A stretch of 64,000 nucleotides of DNA from Candidatus Bathyarchaeota archaeon (GCA_030739585.1 JASLYX010000001.1:248001-312000); one strand, 5' to 3'; positions 1-8,705 are shown, counted from the first letter of the stretch. Made by a program: numbers and translations. Notes: generated by a model from the sequence alone, not told the origin.

Positions 1-449
1 TTGCTACACCAGCCACAGGTAACGTACTCGGGATGTTAGAGGCCCTAAGGATCATCCATGAGGAGGGGATCGAGGCTCGGTGGAGACGCCATGAGATCAT
101 CTCCGATGCCTTCAAGGCTGGAATTGAAGCCTTGGGTCTGGGGCAGTTCCCTGCGAAGGACTCGGAGGCCCACACCCTTTCAGTGCCCAAGATCCCAGCT
201 GGGATCGACGACGGTGACATGAGAGGATTGATGAGGACCAAGTACGGGGTGATCATCGCAGGAGGTCTAGGGAAGCTCGGGGGTAAGACGGTAAGGGTAG
301 GCCATATGGGCAACGTAACGAATAATGATATCATCGCGACCTTATCAGCCCTCGAAATGAGCCTCATGAAACTTGGCTATGATATGGAGCCCGGATCTGG
401 TCTGGGTACAGCTGAAAAGATTCTCACTTCGCACAAAACCGAGGCTTGA
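1..449 (+). CDS. Class V aminotransferase, C-terminal part (serine/alanine-glyoxylate type)
   Basis: The reading frame is open from base 3 at the window edge, so the gene is cut off at its 5' end. The visible 149 or so residues begin with ATPATGNVLGM and include the C-terminal small domain of fold-type I PLP aminotransferases related to serine-pyruvate and alanine-glyoxylate transaminases. The GVIIAGGLGKLGGKTVRVGH stretch is typical: a loop, then an arginine that binds the substrate carboxylate, then RVGHMGN. The PLP lysine lies upstream and is not visible. The substrate cannot be fixed from this part. The family assignment is fairly safe and the exact activity is not. Confidence 0.75.
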   Translation, partial: ATPATGNVLGMLEALRIIHEEGIEARWRRHEIISDAFKAGIEALGLGQFPAKDSEAHTLSVPKIPAGIDDGDMRGLMRTKYGVIIAGGLGKLGGKTVRVGHMGNVTNNDIIATLSALEMSLMKLGYDMEPGSGLGTAEKILTSHKTEA

Positions 450-464
450 CGCCTCACTTTTCCT

Positions 465-894
465 TTACAACTTTTCTAGATAAGCCAATACAAAGTCCTC
501 CAGGTCTTGGCCTTGATTTTTCCCAATCTTGGACCTAACAAAACAACCATGAGCCAATCCCACCTGCTCCAAGATATCCTATAAGAGTTTTACGTCCTCG
601 TTGGAAAATGGCTTTCCTAGTCCTGGATACTGGGATGGTTACCCCGACGTTCGCCATGACCATAGGGGAGGCAGCGAGCTGTGTGATGTATTATATTTGG
701 TCTAAATCGCCTGGCTGCCAATCAAATCTCGTTCTCGGATGAGGGAACTGCTGAAGCCTCGCGCGCTGCTCCATGTCTAAGAGGGAGATGTTAAGGGACT
801 CAGACAGGCGTATCACGCTGTGGATATCCTGGGAAACCGGGACGCTTACATCCTGGCGGATGCTATCCATGAAGCCCCTAGATGGATCAATCAA
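465..894 (-). pseudogene. Decayed gene of unknown family
   Basis: On the minus strand a TTG-started frame (from 894) stops with TAA at 691-693, but protein-like sequence continues in the same frame (LAASPMVMANVGVTIPVS). It then moves by a frameshift near 615-625 into a second frame reading LGKPFSNEDVKLL, a TAG stop, DILEQVGLAHGCFVRSK and so on, ending at TAA 465-467. Codon composition stays coding-like across the breaks. Two in-frame stops plus one frameshift suggest a broken gene rather than chance. I do not recognise the family. The rest of the 450-1038 gap shows no other gene. Confidence 0.4.
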
Positions 895-1038
895 TCCTTA
901 TCGTCCACTTCTAACGATTGATTCCTCTCAACCAAACTGGGCCCGGGTCAGGTGATGTCTGGAGGGATTTTCTTAAAATAGTAAACTCGAAGGCCTCAGA
1001 CATGCTTGTAATCAGATCCAATCCTATAGGTACTAGAC

Positions 1039-1473
1039 TCAGGTGTCCAGGACGACCCTGAGGTTCCAGCCTTCATCCGTCTGCTCAATTTTCATCATGT
1101 GAAAAGTGACTGCCTTTATTGCGATTCCTTGGGTATGGCGAGTCAGGTCAAAGGACTCACCGTGACAGACCGCCTTGAGGGTAAATCTTTCCTGGTCGAT
1201 CTCCAAGTCAAAACCCGAGAATACAATAAGGTCTATCTCCTGAAGGTATAGAAGCTCATCTAAGAAGTTGAAGAGGAGGGCCTCAAGATCGTGTCCTTCT
1301 ACCTCGAATTCTCGAGTCTCATTTCTGCTGATCCCCTCAATGGGGGTGATCGCGTTGAACAGCGCGATTGCGGACTGCTGGAAGACGTCGTCCAGAGTCC
1401 CTCCCCATGCATCAACTGTGAGATCAGCTGTGGGACCATCCTCGGCATAGCTAAAGCCTGGTGTCATTCCCAC
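1039..1473 (-). CDS. Archease
   Basis: 144 residues, the usual length of archease, a small metal-binding protein that activates the RtcB RNA ligase by helping its guanylylation and multiple turnover. The visible family pattern is an N-terminal TADL segment with WG shortly after, a central LEALLFNFLDELLYL helix, GESFDLTRH, KAVTFHMM, and the C-terminal RVVLD whose acidic residue binds calcium in characterised members. The start overlaps the end of guaA by 10 bases, so the two are likely cotranscribed, with guaA first. The gene for its partner RtcB lies about 4 kb away in this window. Confidence 0.88.
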   Translation of the reverse strand: MGMTPGFSYAEDGPTADLTVDAWGGTLDDVFQQSAIALFNAITPIEGISRNETREFEVEGHDLEALLFNFLDELLYLQEIDLIVFSGFDLEIDQERFTLKAVCHGESFDLTRHTQGIAIKAVTFHMMKIEQTDEGWNLRVVLDT

Positions 1474-3026
1474 TCTATTGTAGCGGGTGGTTTATGAGTG
1501 ATGTCATAAACAACCCGGGTGACCCCTGGGATAGAGTTGGTTATACGGGTAGATATTCGCTCTAGGACTTTCCAGGGGGCCTTGGAGAAGTTCGCGGTCA
1601 TCCCGTCGACGCTCTCCACGATGCGGACTGCGCAGGTGAGGCCGTAGTCTCTTTCGTCCCCCTTAACCCCCGTGCTTCTGGTGTTCGTGAGGATGGCGAG
1701 ATACTGCCAGGCAGAATCCCTGAGGCTTGAGGTCTCTACTTCTTCACAAACTATTGCATCGGCCAGTCTTACGGCTTCAACCTTCTCTAAAGTAACCTCC
1801 CCTATGATCCTTATGGCAAGGCCGGGTCCCGGGAAGGGAGGCCGCTCGATTATGAAGGGAGGCATGTTGAGGCGGGCTCCGAGGGCTCGGACTTCATCCT
1901 TATAAAAGTCTCGGAGGGGTTCGATGATCCCTTTGAACTTGATATCTGAAGGGATGCCACCGACGTTGTGGTGGGTTTTAATTGTGTCTGATCCGCTACG
2001 AAAGCCTGACTCTATCCGGTCAGGGTAGATAGTGCCTTGGATTAGGTACTCTGCGCCGGTGCGCATCGCCTCGGCCTCGAAGACCCGGATGAACTCCTCC
2101 CCAATGATCTTTCGCTTCTCCTCGGGGTCTAAGACTCCCTTAAGTTTCTCTAGGAAGCGCTCCTGGACCCTCGCCACGACGAGATCGACCCCCATCTTGT
2201 TGAAGGTCTTCTCAACGGCGTCGGATTCGTTCATTCTCATGAGGCCGTGGTCTACATGGACCGCGACAAGCCTGTCCCCTATGGCTTTGGCTGCAAGGGC
2301 AGCGGCAACGCTGGAGTCAACTCCGCCACTCAGGGCAATGATGGCACTTGAATTTCCTATGGTGTCCTGGATCTCCTTGACAGCCGTCTCTATAAAGTCG
2401 GCGGGCCTCCAGTTCCGTTCGCTCTGGCAGATGTCAAGGAGAAAGTTCCGGAGCATATGTTTCCCCTTGTTGGTGTGAACTACTTCGGGATGCCACTGGA
2501 GGCCGTGGAGGGGCTTCGTCCTGTGCATGAATGCCGCCACAGGGGAGGTCCGAGTGTGGGCGAGAACCTGGAAATTCTCAGAGAGACTGAAGACGGTGTC
2601 ACCGTGGCTCATCCAGACCTTTTCTACCGGGTCCAGTCCATTTAGGATTCCGATTGGAAAATCGATGGTGGCCTCTGTGATACCGTACTCCCTCTGCTTT
2701 CCTCGTCGAACATCGCCATCATGCATGTGGGCCATAAGCTGGTGGCCATAGCAGAGGCCAAGGACTGGGACTCCAGTCTCTAGGATTCCATCGCTCAGTC
2801 TAGGCGAGTCCTTAATACTGAGGCTGGCAGGGCTCCCGGATAGGATGATTCCCTTGAGGTTCATTACGTCCTGGAGCTTGTTGAGCTCCGAAATGGTGGC
2901 GTCGTATGGGAGGATCTCGGAGTAGATGTTCATCTCCCTGACCCTGCGGGCAATAAGATGGCAATACTGGCCGCCAAAGTCCAAGATGGCGATGCCGTCT
3001 GGTTTCCCTAGCTTGGAGGTCCCCAT
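1464..3026 (-). CDS. guaA: GMP synthase (glutamine-hydrolysing)
   Basis: 520 residues covering both domains on one chain. The class I glutamine amidotransferase domain comes first: the nucleophile Cys92 is in LGLCYGHQ and the His-Glu pair is in WHPEVVH. The ATP pyrophosphatase domain follows with the PP-loop SGGVDSSVAA, and the C-terminal dimerisation domain ends in THKPPATIEWE, the classic GuaA tail. It converts XMP, ATP and glutamine to GMP in the cytoplasm. Many euryarchaea split this enzyme into two genes; the fused form is seen here. An ATG with an AGGGAG ribosome site supports the start. Archease overlaps its end. Confidence 0.96.
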   Translation of the reverse strand: MGTSKLGKPDGIAILDFGGQYCHLIARRVREMNIYSEILPYDATISELNKLQDVMNLKGIILSGSPASLSIKDSPRLSDGILETGVPVLGLCYGHQLMAHMHDGDVRRGKQREYGITEATIDFPIGILNGLDPVEKVWMSHGDTVFSLSENFQVLAHTRTSPVAAFMHRTKPLHGLQWHPEVVHTNKGKHMLRNFLLDICQSERNWRPADFIETAVKEIQDTIGNSSAIIALSGGVDSSVAAALAAKAIGDRLVAVHVDHGLMRMNESDAVEKTFNKMGVDLVVARVQERFLEKLKGVLDPEEKRKIIGEEFIRVFEAEAMRTGAEYLIQGTIYPDRIESGFRSGSDTIKTHHNVGGIPSDIKFKGIIEPLRDFYKDEVRALGARLNMPPFIIERPPFPGPGLAIRIIGEVTLEKVEAVRLADAIVCEEVETSSLRDSAWQYLAILTNTRSTGVKGDERDYGLTCAVRIVESVDGMTANFSKAPWKVLERISTRITNSIPGVTRVVYDITHKPPATIEWE

Positions 3027-3133
3027 ATGGTTACTCCCTTTCGAAGGCGCATTAATTGGTTTCGTTGCATGTTTAAATATACTTTACACGGAGGTGAACC
3101 CTTTAACCATCCTAGGCTAGACTATTTCATAAT

Positions 3134-4363
3134 ATGAGGCTTTTCGTTCCCGCCTATGAGTGGTACGGCTGGGAGGATGTAGCGCTCGAGTTTCCTGAGT
3201 CTTGGGATGTTAGGGAGATCAGGATGGAAGGCCACAACGAAAAGTCTCTCAATGGAGGTGATCTAGCCAAGAGGTTGAGACGTCCCGTTGGAACTCCGCC
3301 CCTCAGCGAGCTCGCCCGCGGTAAGAAAAGGTGTGCCATTGTCTTCGATGGCATGACCCGGCCCACTAAGGTCTTTCAGATGCTCCCCGCGGTCCTTAGT
3401 GAGTTATGGGAGGGGGGTATTGAAGACGATCACATCGTCTTCATGATGGCGAGCGGGGCCCAATCGGGGCCGATGCTCTTCGACTTCCAGAAAAAACTGG
3501 GAGCGGAGATCCTGAAGAAGTATTTGGTTTTCAACCATAACCCTTATGATAATCTGGTAGAGCTCGGGGAGACCAGTAACGGGAGCCCAATTCACATCAA
3601 TAAAGAGGTGATGGGATGCGACCTCAAAGTCACTATTGGGGCCCTATTGCCACATCTCGGTTACGGCTTTAGCGGTGGCTCCGAAATGATCCTTCCGGGG
3701 ATCGCTGGCATCGAATCCATCATCCACAATCACCGGATCAGGGAAGGGACGGGATCTGGGAGCGTTGAAGAGAACATGAGGAGGCTAGATTCAGAGGAGA
3801 CCGCGAGAATGGTTGGGGTTGACTTCGTTGTTAATGCCATCCTGAACGCCCGGTGCGACGTCTCGGATCTAGTCTGCGGGGATGTTGTCAATGCCCACAG
3901 AGAGGCGGTAAAACGGGCCCGTAAGCATTATGTTACACAGCTCTGGCACGGGGCTGATGTAGCGATAGGGAACGGCTACCCTATGGCCAACGAGGGTTAC
4001 ACGGCTTATAGGATCGCCGAGGAGTCCGTTCGGGACAAGGGGGACCTCGTGTTTCTCCTTTATACCCCAGAAGGATGTAGGGTCAACTATTATAACGGGC
4101 GTTTCGGGACGGAATATGGGGGGAGGGGATGGAGACCTGACATCTACATCAAACAGCCCTGGAAGATGAATAGAGTGTTAGTGGTTGCCCCCGAGATCCA
4201 AAAGTCGGACGGGTGCTACTACGGGAATGGCTCTGTCTGGGTAAATGACTGGAGGATTGCCCTGGAGCATCTCATGGACAGGAACGGTAGGGATGCCAAG
4301 ATCGCCGTCTATCCTACGGCGGCGATGCAGATCTCGGAGAGGATCTCCAAACAAAGAATCTAG
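3134..4363 (+). CDS. LarA-superfamily protein (DUF2088) lacking cofactor-binding lysine
   Basis: 409 residues with the overall pattern of nickel-dependent lactate racemase LarA: TRP near residue 75, an ASG segment near 108, PH at 173-174 and GFSGG at 178-182, then PGI and a histidine at 200. Known LarA uses Asp72, Arg75, His108, His174, Lys184 and His200; Lys184 carries the nickel-pincer cofactor. Here Lys184 is Glu184, the GTH histidine is Gln110, and the Asp before TRP appears replaced by Gly or shifted. His174, His200 and the Arg remain. It is therefore unlikely to be a standard nickel-pincer racemase, and its substrate is unknown. It stands alone, divergent from guaA. Confidence 0.8.
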   Translation: MRLFVPAYEWYGWEDVALEFPESWDVREIRMEGHNEKSLNGGDLAKRLRRPVGTPPLSELARGKKRCAIVFDGMTRPTKVFQMLPAVLSELWEGGIEDDHIVFMMASGAQSGPMLFDFQKKLGAEILKKYLVFNHNPYDNLVELGETSNGSPIHINKEVMGCDLKVTIGALLPHLGYGFSGGSEMILPGIAGIESIIHNHRIREGTGSGSVEENMRRLDSEETARMVGVDFVVNAILNARCDVSDLVCGDVVNAHREAVKRARKHYVTQLWHGADVAIGNGYPMANEGYTAYRIAEESVRDKGDLVFLLYTPEGCRVNYYNGRFGTEYGGRGWRPDIYIKQPWKMNRVLVVAPEIQKSDGCYYGNGSVWVNDWRIALEHLMDRNGRDAKIAVYPTAAMQISERISKQRI

Positions 4364-4422
4364 TTCGCCTAACTCAAAACTTGTGTGGCTTTTTTATGCG
4401 GTTCATCATAAGGATAAAGACG

Positions 4423-5121
4423 TCACTCCACCGTCGCTGGCGTAGACGCCACCATAGGGAAGGTGAGTTTCACCAGATCCCCGTCCTCCAACCCAAACCT
4501 TTTCCGGAGCTCAATCGGAGCGATTACCTCCATCACCGACAGGTCGTACCTAGACCGATCTGCCACGATTAACGCTCCATCCACCACCCCATTCACCATC
4601 AACGGATAACACTGGGCACCCCCGAAAGCCCGATCCTCAGATTGGAACCCCTTTAAAATCACCACAGGCCATCCCTCCAACGCCAGCCTAGACCCCCGGT
4701 AATCCCCTACTAACCGCACGTTTAAGGTCCCCGGGAAAGGATTAAACCCTAACAACTCCCGGATCTGATCTCGATAACCGGGCTGAGAGATATAGTAGCC
4801 CCCCTGATACATGCCACTGAAGATCGCCCCCTCAAACTCGATATCCCCTACGCCTCCCTCAAGTCCCTCTCTCAACCCGTAATAGACCTCCTCAAGTCTT
4901 CCCAGACCATCCCCTGTGATCCTGATCGTACTACTCCCAAAACCTCTCTGCCTCACTACCAACCCCCGCTCCTCCAACAACCGCAACCGCCGAGAAGAAG
5001 ACTGTTGAGATACCCCCATCACCACCGCAAGCTTCCCCGTTGAGACCTGTACTCTACCAGCACCAGCTCCTAGCCTAAATAGTTTGTATAGCGTGAACCA
5101 GAGAAACGGCTTTAACGACAA
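4423..5121 (-). CDS. ribK: CTP-dependent riboflavin kinase with N-terminal HTH (RbkR-type)
   Basis: 232 residues. Residues 1-85 or so form a winged helix-turn-helix (QVSTGKLAVVMGVSQQSSSR is the recognition region). The rest is the archaeal CTP-dependent riboflavin kinase domain (DUF120), with GMYQGGYYISQPGY, the GFNPFPGTLNVRL loop and a C-terminal ELRKRFGLEDGDLVKL strand. It phosphorylates riboflavin to FMN. In several archaea the two-domain form, RbkR, also represses riboflavin biosynthesis genes. Palindromic repeats lie directly upstream (5142-5181), which fits autoregulation. The gene follows rtcB on the same strand, 60 bases away. Confidence 0.92.
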   Translation of the reverse strand: MSLKPFLWFTLYKLFRLGAGAGRVQVSTGKLAVVMGVSQQSSSRRLRLLEERGLVVRQRGFGSSTIRITGDGLGRLEEVYYGLREGLEGGVGDIEFEGAIFSGMYQGGYYISQPGYRDQIRELLGFNPFPGTLNVRLVGDYRGSRLALEGWPVVILKGFQSEDRAFGGAQCYPLMVNGVVDGALIVADRSRYDLSVMEVIAPIELRKRFGLEDGDLVKLTFPMVASTPATVE

Positions 5122-5141
5122 ACAATCGACCAGACAAATAA

Positions 5142-5181
5142 ACGGGTAGAACGATAAAAACCCTACCCGTAAACGGGTAGG
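5142..5181 (-). promoter_or_regulatory. Palindromic operator candidate over the ribK promoter
   Basis: Three copies of an 8-base element occur in alternating orientation: ACGGGTAG at 5142-5149, CTACCCGT at 5163-5170 and ACGGGTAG at 5173-5180. The last two form the palindrome CCTACCCGT-AA-ACGGGTAGG (5162-5181). Read on the minus strand, a TATA-like TTTTTATC (5152-5160) lies between the first and second copies, 30-40 bases upstream of the ribK start. A regulator bound here would cover the promoter. RbkR itself is the obvious candidate. The palindrome could instead act as an rtcB terminator hairpin. Confidence 0.6.
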
Positions 5182-6630
5182 CTATCCCTTCGCCACAGCC
5201 ACAGGCACGGACATCATCACCTTACGCCCGATCCCCAAACGGTGACTCACATCTGCTACTCTATGCACGTCCTTATAGCTTCCTGGGCTCTCTTCTTCTA
5301 CTATCCGCCCACTCGCAGCTTTTACAACGATCCCCTTGCGCTTCAACTCCTGGACGATGCTCCGGGCGTCGAATCGTCTCCGGGCTCCCGTCCTCGACAT
5401 CACCCGCCCTGCACCATGAGCAGTACTCGCGAACGAGATCTCCTCACCCCGTTCCGTACCCTTCAACAAGTAACTTGCAGTCCCCATAGTCCCTACCAAG
5501 AGCACTGGTTGACCTACCGACCTATAATCCCTAGGCAGATCGTCCCTACCAGGCCCGAACGCCCGAGAGGCCCCCTTACGGTGCACCATGAGATCCATAC
5601 GTTTTCCATCCACAACGTGCTCTTCCTTCTTTGCCGTATTATGTGTCATCCCATACACCAAGTCCATCCCCATACTGTCCGCAGATCGTCCCATCACCTC
5701 TTCGAAGGCTTGCCTTACACGATGCATGATGATATGCCTGTTCAGGAACGCCCAGTTCACCGCGCAACTCATAGCTTCGTAATAGTCATCCGCCTCCCTA
5801 CTTCCCAGTGGAGCGCACCCTAGCTCCCGCACCGGGATTTTGAGTCCATGATTCCTCACAGCCCGATCCATCACTCGGATATAATCCGACGCAACTTGAT
5901 GTCCAAAACCCCTAGAACCCGTATGAACCCAGACCACGATCTGATCCCGTTCCGTGATGCCAAATGACTTTGCCGCCTTTTCATCTAATACATCTTTGAC
6001 TCGGGCAATTTCTAGGAAATGGTTACCGGCACCCAACGTTCCTAACTGTGTCGAGCCCCGTTTCATGGCCCTAGGCGAGACCTTTTCCGGATTGGCCTCC
6101 TCCATACAGCCCCCCTCCTCCAGATGCACCGAGTCACCCTCCCATCCAAAGCCCTTTCCAATCGCCCAGTTTACCCCCTCGGAGACCGCTCTAGCAAGTT
6201 CACGGACTGAGAGACGGACATCACTTCCCACACCTACTCCACAGGGGACCAACTGAAAGATCCTCTCAATGAGTTTCCGGGCAACGGGTTTAATCTCATC
6301 ATAGGTTAGATCCGTTCTCATCAGCCTGACGCCGCAGTTAATATCATACCCTACACCCCCTGGCGTGATAACCCCCTCGTCCAGATTGAAACCTGCCACT
6401 CCCCCGATAGGGAACCCATATCCCTGATGCCCATCAGGCAAAATGATACCATACTTTTGGATCCCCGGAAGCTGAGTAATATTAATCCCCTGATATAACG
6501 TCTCATCTCGTTTCATCCCGTCCAGAAGAGACTCATCCGCATAGATCCTAGCGGGCACCTTCATATACCGGTTATACTCCACAGGGACCTCCCATGTCTG
6601 GTCGTTAATCTTCTTAATTGGTACCTCCAT
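5182..6630 (-). CDS. rtcB: RNA-splicing ligase RtcB
   Basis: 482 residues from the ATG at 6630; the frame is open further upstream, but MEVPIKKINDQTWEVP matches the usual N-terminus. Metal and guanylate-binding signatures are present: GGVGYDINCGVRL, GAGNHFLE, HTGSRGFGHQV, THNTAKKEEH, HRKGASRAFGPG and the HGAGR motif whose histidine becomes guanylylated. RtcB joins tRNA exon ends (2',3'-cyclic phosphate to 5'-OH) after intron removal, using GTP and manganese. Archease, its activator, is at 1039-1473. No intein is present. Its start is 48-72 bases from the divergent gene at 6679/6703. Confidence 0.96.
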   Translation of the reverse strand: MEVPIKKINDQTWEVPVEYNRYMKVPARIYADESLLDGMKRDETLYQGINITQLPGIQKYGIILPDGHQGYGFPIGGVAGFNLDEGVITPGGVGYDINCGVRLMRTDLTYDEIKPVARKLIERIFQLVPCGVGVGSDVRLSVRELARAVSEGVNWAIGKGFGWEGDSVHLEEGGCMEEANPEKVSPRAMKRGSTQLGTLGAGNHFLEIARVKDVLDEKAAKSFGITERDQIVVWVHTGSRGFGHQVASDYIRVMDRAVRNHGLKIPVRELGCAPLGSREADDYYEAMSCAVNWAFLNRHIIMHRVRQAFEEVMGRSADSMGMDLVYGMTHNTAKKEEHVVDGKRMDLMVHRKGASRAFGPGRDDLPRDYRSVGQPVLLVGTMGTASYLLKGTERGEEISFASTAHGAGRVMSRTGARRRFDARSIVQELKRKGIVVKAASGRIVEEESPGSYKDVHRVADVSHRLGIGRKVMMSVPVAVAKG

Positions 6631-6702
6631 AAGGGTCAAGCCCCATATTCTCCGAGAGGATAATAAGACTTTTTTGGTGTGGATACCAATAATTCTAGAG
6701 AG

Positions 6703-7170
6703 ATGCAACTCAGAATAGTTAGGAGAATCCCCCTTAGAGAGGTTATCGACAAAATAGAACAGTACGAAATACAATTTGGATCGAGCCTCGACGACTTGTC
6801 AAACCAATTCGCAAAGAGAACCTTTGATTCAGAGGCTTTCGACATCTACGTGGAATGGATAGCCATGGAATACGCTCTTGGGGCCTACGTAGAGGGCGAA
6901 GCATTCGACTATCTCACCGAAGAGATTCTAGAACTTGGACCCCAAGACCTCTCAAAACTCACCCCGAAGAGGCTTGAACTCCTAGACCTAATGTCAAGGC
7001 ACAATGCAGATTCCATAAACGGGCTCGCGTCGAGCATCGGGAGAGATGTCAAAAATGTCTACAACGACCTCAAGACCCTAGAGAGCCTCGGATTTATCGC
7101 GCTAGTTAAGGACGGACGCCGGATGATCCCAGACCTCCTAGTGAAAGAGATCACATTCTTGACATGGTAG
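6703..7170 (+). CDS. Winged-helix DNA-binding protein, HVO_A0114-like
   Basis: 155 residues from the ATG at 6703 (a GTG at 6679 would add eight). The C-terminal half, from KLTPKRLELLDLMSRH onward, is a winged helix with a recognition segment around SIGRDVKNVYNDLKTLESLG. This matches the predicted archaeal DNA-binding family typified by HVO_A0114, often described as antitoxin-like. The N-terminal part is helical and acidic (IEQYEIQFGSSLDDLSNQF) and I do not recognise it. No toxin gene is adjacent. It is divergent from rtcB, with a 48-72 base shared promoter gap. The domain call is sound and the role is unknown. Confidence 0.65.
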   Translation: MQLRIVRRIPLREVIDKIEQYEIQFGSSLDDLSNQFAKRTFDSEAFDIYVEWIAMEYALGAYVEGEAFDYLTEEILELGPQDLSKLTPKRLELLDLMSRHNADSINGLASSIGRDVKNVYNDLKTLESLGFIALVKDGRRMIPDLLVKEITFLTW

Positions 7171-7207
7171 TTCAGACCTATCACCATTAAACGCGTGCAT
7201 AAGTTCT

Positions 7208-7336
7208 TCATCTATGGTCCTCTGCGGTAGAATTGATCTTAATGGGCGTTATCAGCCAATCCTTACCCCTCACTGGCCAAGTCAGAAGACCATAATACTC
7301 GATTTCATTATTCTCTAATAGGCATAGGAAATCCAT
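7208..7336 (-). CDS. Possible small ORF or gene remnant, 42 residues
   Basis: A minus-strand ATG at 7336 opens a 42-codon frame reading ENNEIEYYGLLTWPVRG and then DWLITPIKI, ending in TGA at 7208-7210. The composition is protein-like. The frame one step over just upstream also reads plausibly (RSIIRFLMKKDGFPMPIRE), so this may be the tail of a frameshifted gene rather than an independent small gene. No family is recognised and there is no clear ribosome site. Confidence 0.25.
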   Translation of the reverse strand: MDFLCLLENNEIEYYGLLTWPVRGKDWLITPIKINSTAEDHR

Positions 7337-7662
7337 CTTTTTTCATTAGAAACCTAATGATAGATCTTTTTATCTCGTTTGCCAACCGCCACACTGTTCA
7401 AGAAAAGTCTTAACTTAGCAGTCTGAGTTTCTGTCGTAGTATTTTTCCTCGCGCACTGGAGTCTCATTATTCGCTTTTGTAATCACAAAACTCGAGTAAA
7501 CATATCTATCTAACCTCGTAACTCCCATGGTCCTTCTCTCAGAGCCATTGTGATGCTGACTAACGTCCTAGCCCCAGTCCGTTTGAGCTATGAAAGGGAA
7601 TGGTGTTAAACGCAATGGTTTTGAATACCAGCTTAATGATCTCCTCCCCGACAACAAACAAT
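7337..7662. other. Non-coding gap, no clear gene
   Basis: The stretch between the possible small ORF and the HD-domain gene is AT-rich with stops in all frames. It contains a TCGCGCAC element at 7449-7456, one of several CGCG-core elements found in the gaps of this window. I see no RNA gene or repeat. Confidence 0.4.
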
Positions 7663-8211
7663 TCACAGCCCTATCTCGTCACTAACCGACTGCATCGCCT
7701 CGATACTCAATGCGAGGAACGTATTAAGGTCCAGCCCTATCTCTTCGCACCTAATGATATTTTCTCTATTCACCTTACGCGCGAAAGACTTGTCTTTCAT
7801 TCGCCTCCTCAGGCTCTTTGGTTTCATGCCCTCGAGTCTAGTAGGCCTTACAAGGGCACCAGCAACTATCATGCCAGAGATGGCATCAGCTGCAAAGAGA
7901 CTGATCTCCATCCTACTCTCCGCTTTAACCCCTGTCATAGGGTTATGGGCCCTGATGGCCTTTAGTCCTATTTCGGGCAGGAAATTTTCCACTATCGAAG
8001 CAGATAGGAGTCCATGTCTGAGGAAGTCATTGCTGGTCCTTTCGTAGTCAACGTCATGGAGCATCCCTACAGCCTCCCAAAGAGTTGGGTCCTTGCCAAA
8101 ATGATTTGCCATACTTTTCATGATTGCAGAGACTGCAATCATATGATTCACGAGATTCCTATTCTTAACATGATTCTTAACTAGCCTCAGAGACTCTTCT
8201 CGTGAGATCAT
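7663..8211 (-). CDS. HD-domain phosphohydrolase
   Basis: 182 residues. The HD metal-binding pattern is visible: a first histidine in NLVNHMIAVSAIM, then the HD doublet in GMLHDVDYE, then histidines in FLRHG and RAHNP, and a final aspartate in FAADAISGMI. This is the small HDIG-type family often annotated as predicted hydrolases acting on nucleotides or phosphates. The substrate cannot be inferred. The gene is monocistronic or first in a minus-strand run; the next genes downstream are convergent or unrelated. Confidence 0.8.
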   Translation of the reverse strand: MISREESLRLVKNHVKNRNLVNHMIAVSAIMKSMANHFGKDPTLWEAVGMLHDVDYERTSNDFLRHGLLSASIVENFLPEIGLKAIRAHNPMTGVKAESRMEISLFAADAISGMIVAGALVRPTRLEGMKPKSLRRRMKDKSFARKVNRENIIRCEEIGLDLNTFLALSIEAMQSVSDEIGL

Positions 8212-8305
8212 ATTTGAGAATTCGGAGCCATCCTCGTTTAAGCCTTAGGTCTCTGGTTTTTATTCATAACGAGCTGCGTGAGATTTTTAGCTAAAGGCTG
8301 AGAAA

Positions 8306-8599
8306 TTAGAAGTTTGATATCTCACTGATCCGGGACCGAATCTCAAGTGCCCTTGATGCAAAAATCATTCTGAATTCTTCCATCTCACTCTCGCTGATCT
8401 CCTGCCTAGCCCTTGTCTTAACATCGACAAGAGCAGTGATCACGTTATTCCAGACCGCCCCAAACAAGGCACTTTCTACTGAGGTGATCACCCCTTGTTT
8501 CTTGTATAGCCTCAGAATCTGATACTTTTTCCTCAGGCTCTCCTCATCGATGTTTATGTCGATGATCTTTTCGACGCTCCCTCTTAAGGCAGGCTCCAT
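8306..8599 (-). CDS. Small helical hypothetical protein
   Basis: 97 residues, highly charged and predicted all-helical, with no cysteines and no membrane segment. The middle reads SVESALFGAVWNNVITALVD. I do not recognise a family. It lies between the CODH/ACS operon end and the HD-domain gene, on the same strand as both, with about 100 bases on each side. The length and coding-like composition suggest a real gene, but there is no homology evidence. Confidence 0.5.
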   Translation of the reverse strand: MEPALRGSVEKIIDINIDEESLRKKYQILRLYKKQGVITSVESALFGAVWNNVITALVDVKTRARQEISESEMEEFRMIFASRALEIRSRISEISNF

Positions 8600-8705
8600 C
8601 TTAAACGCTCAACTTCATAGAATCAATTCATTGGTATTTGGGATTTTCTCTATTTTTTTTGTTTACAGACTCATTTTCATGTTAATAGTTCTGAACCTCG
8701 GATAA

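Noticed and set aside
5242-5823. 193-codon plus-strand frame
   Set aside because: It is the antisense shadow of rtcB; all rtcB motifs are on the minus strand.
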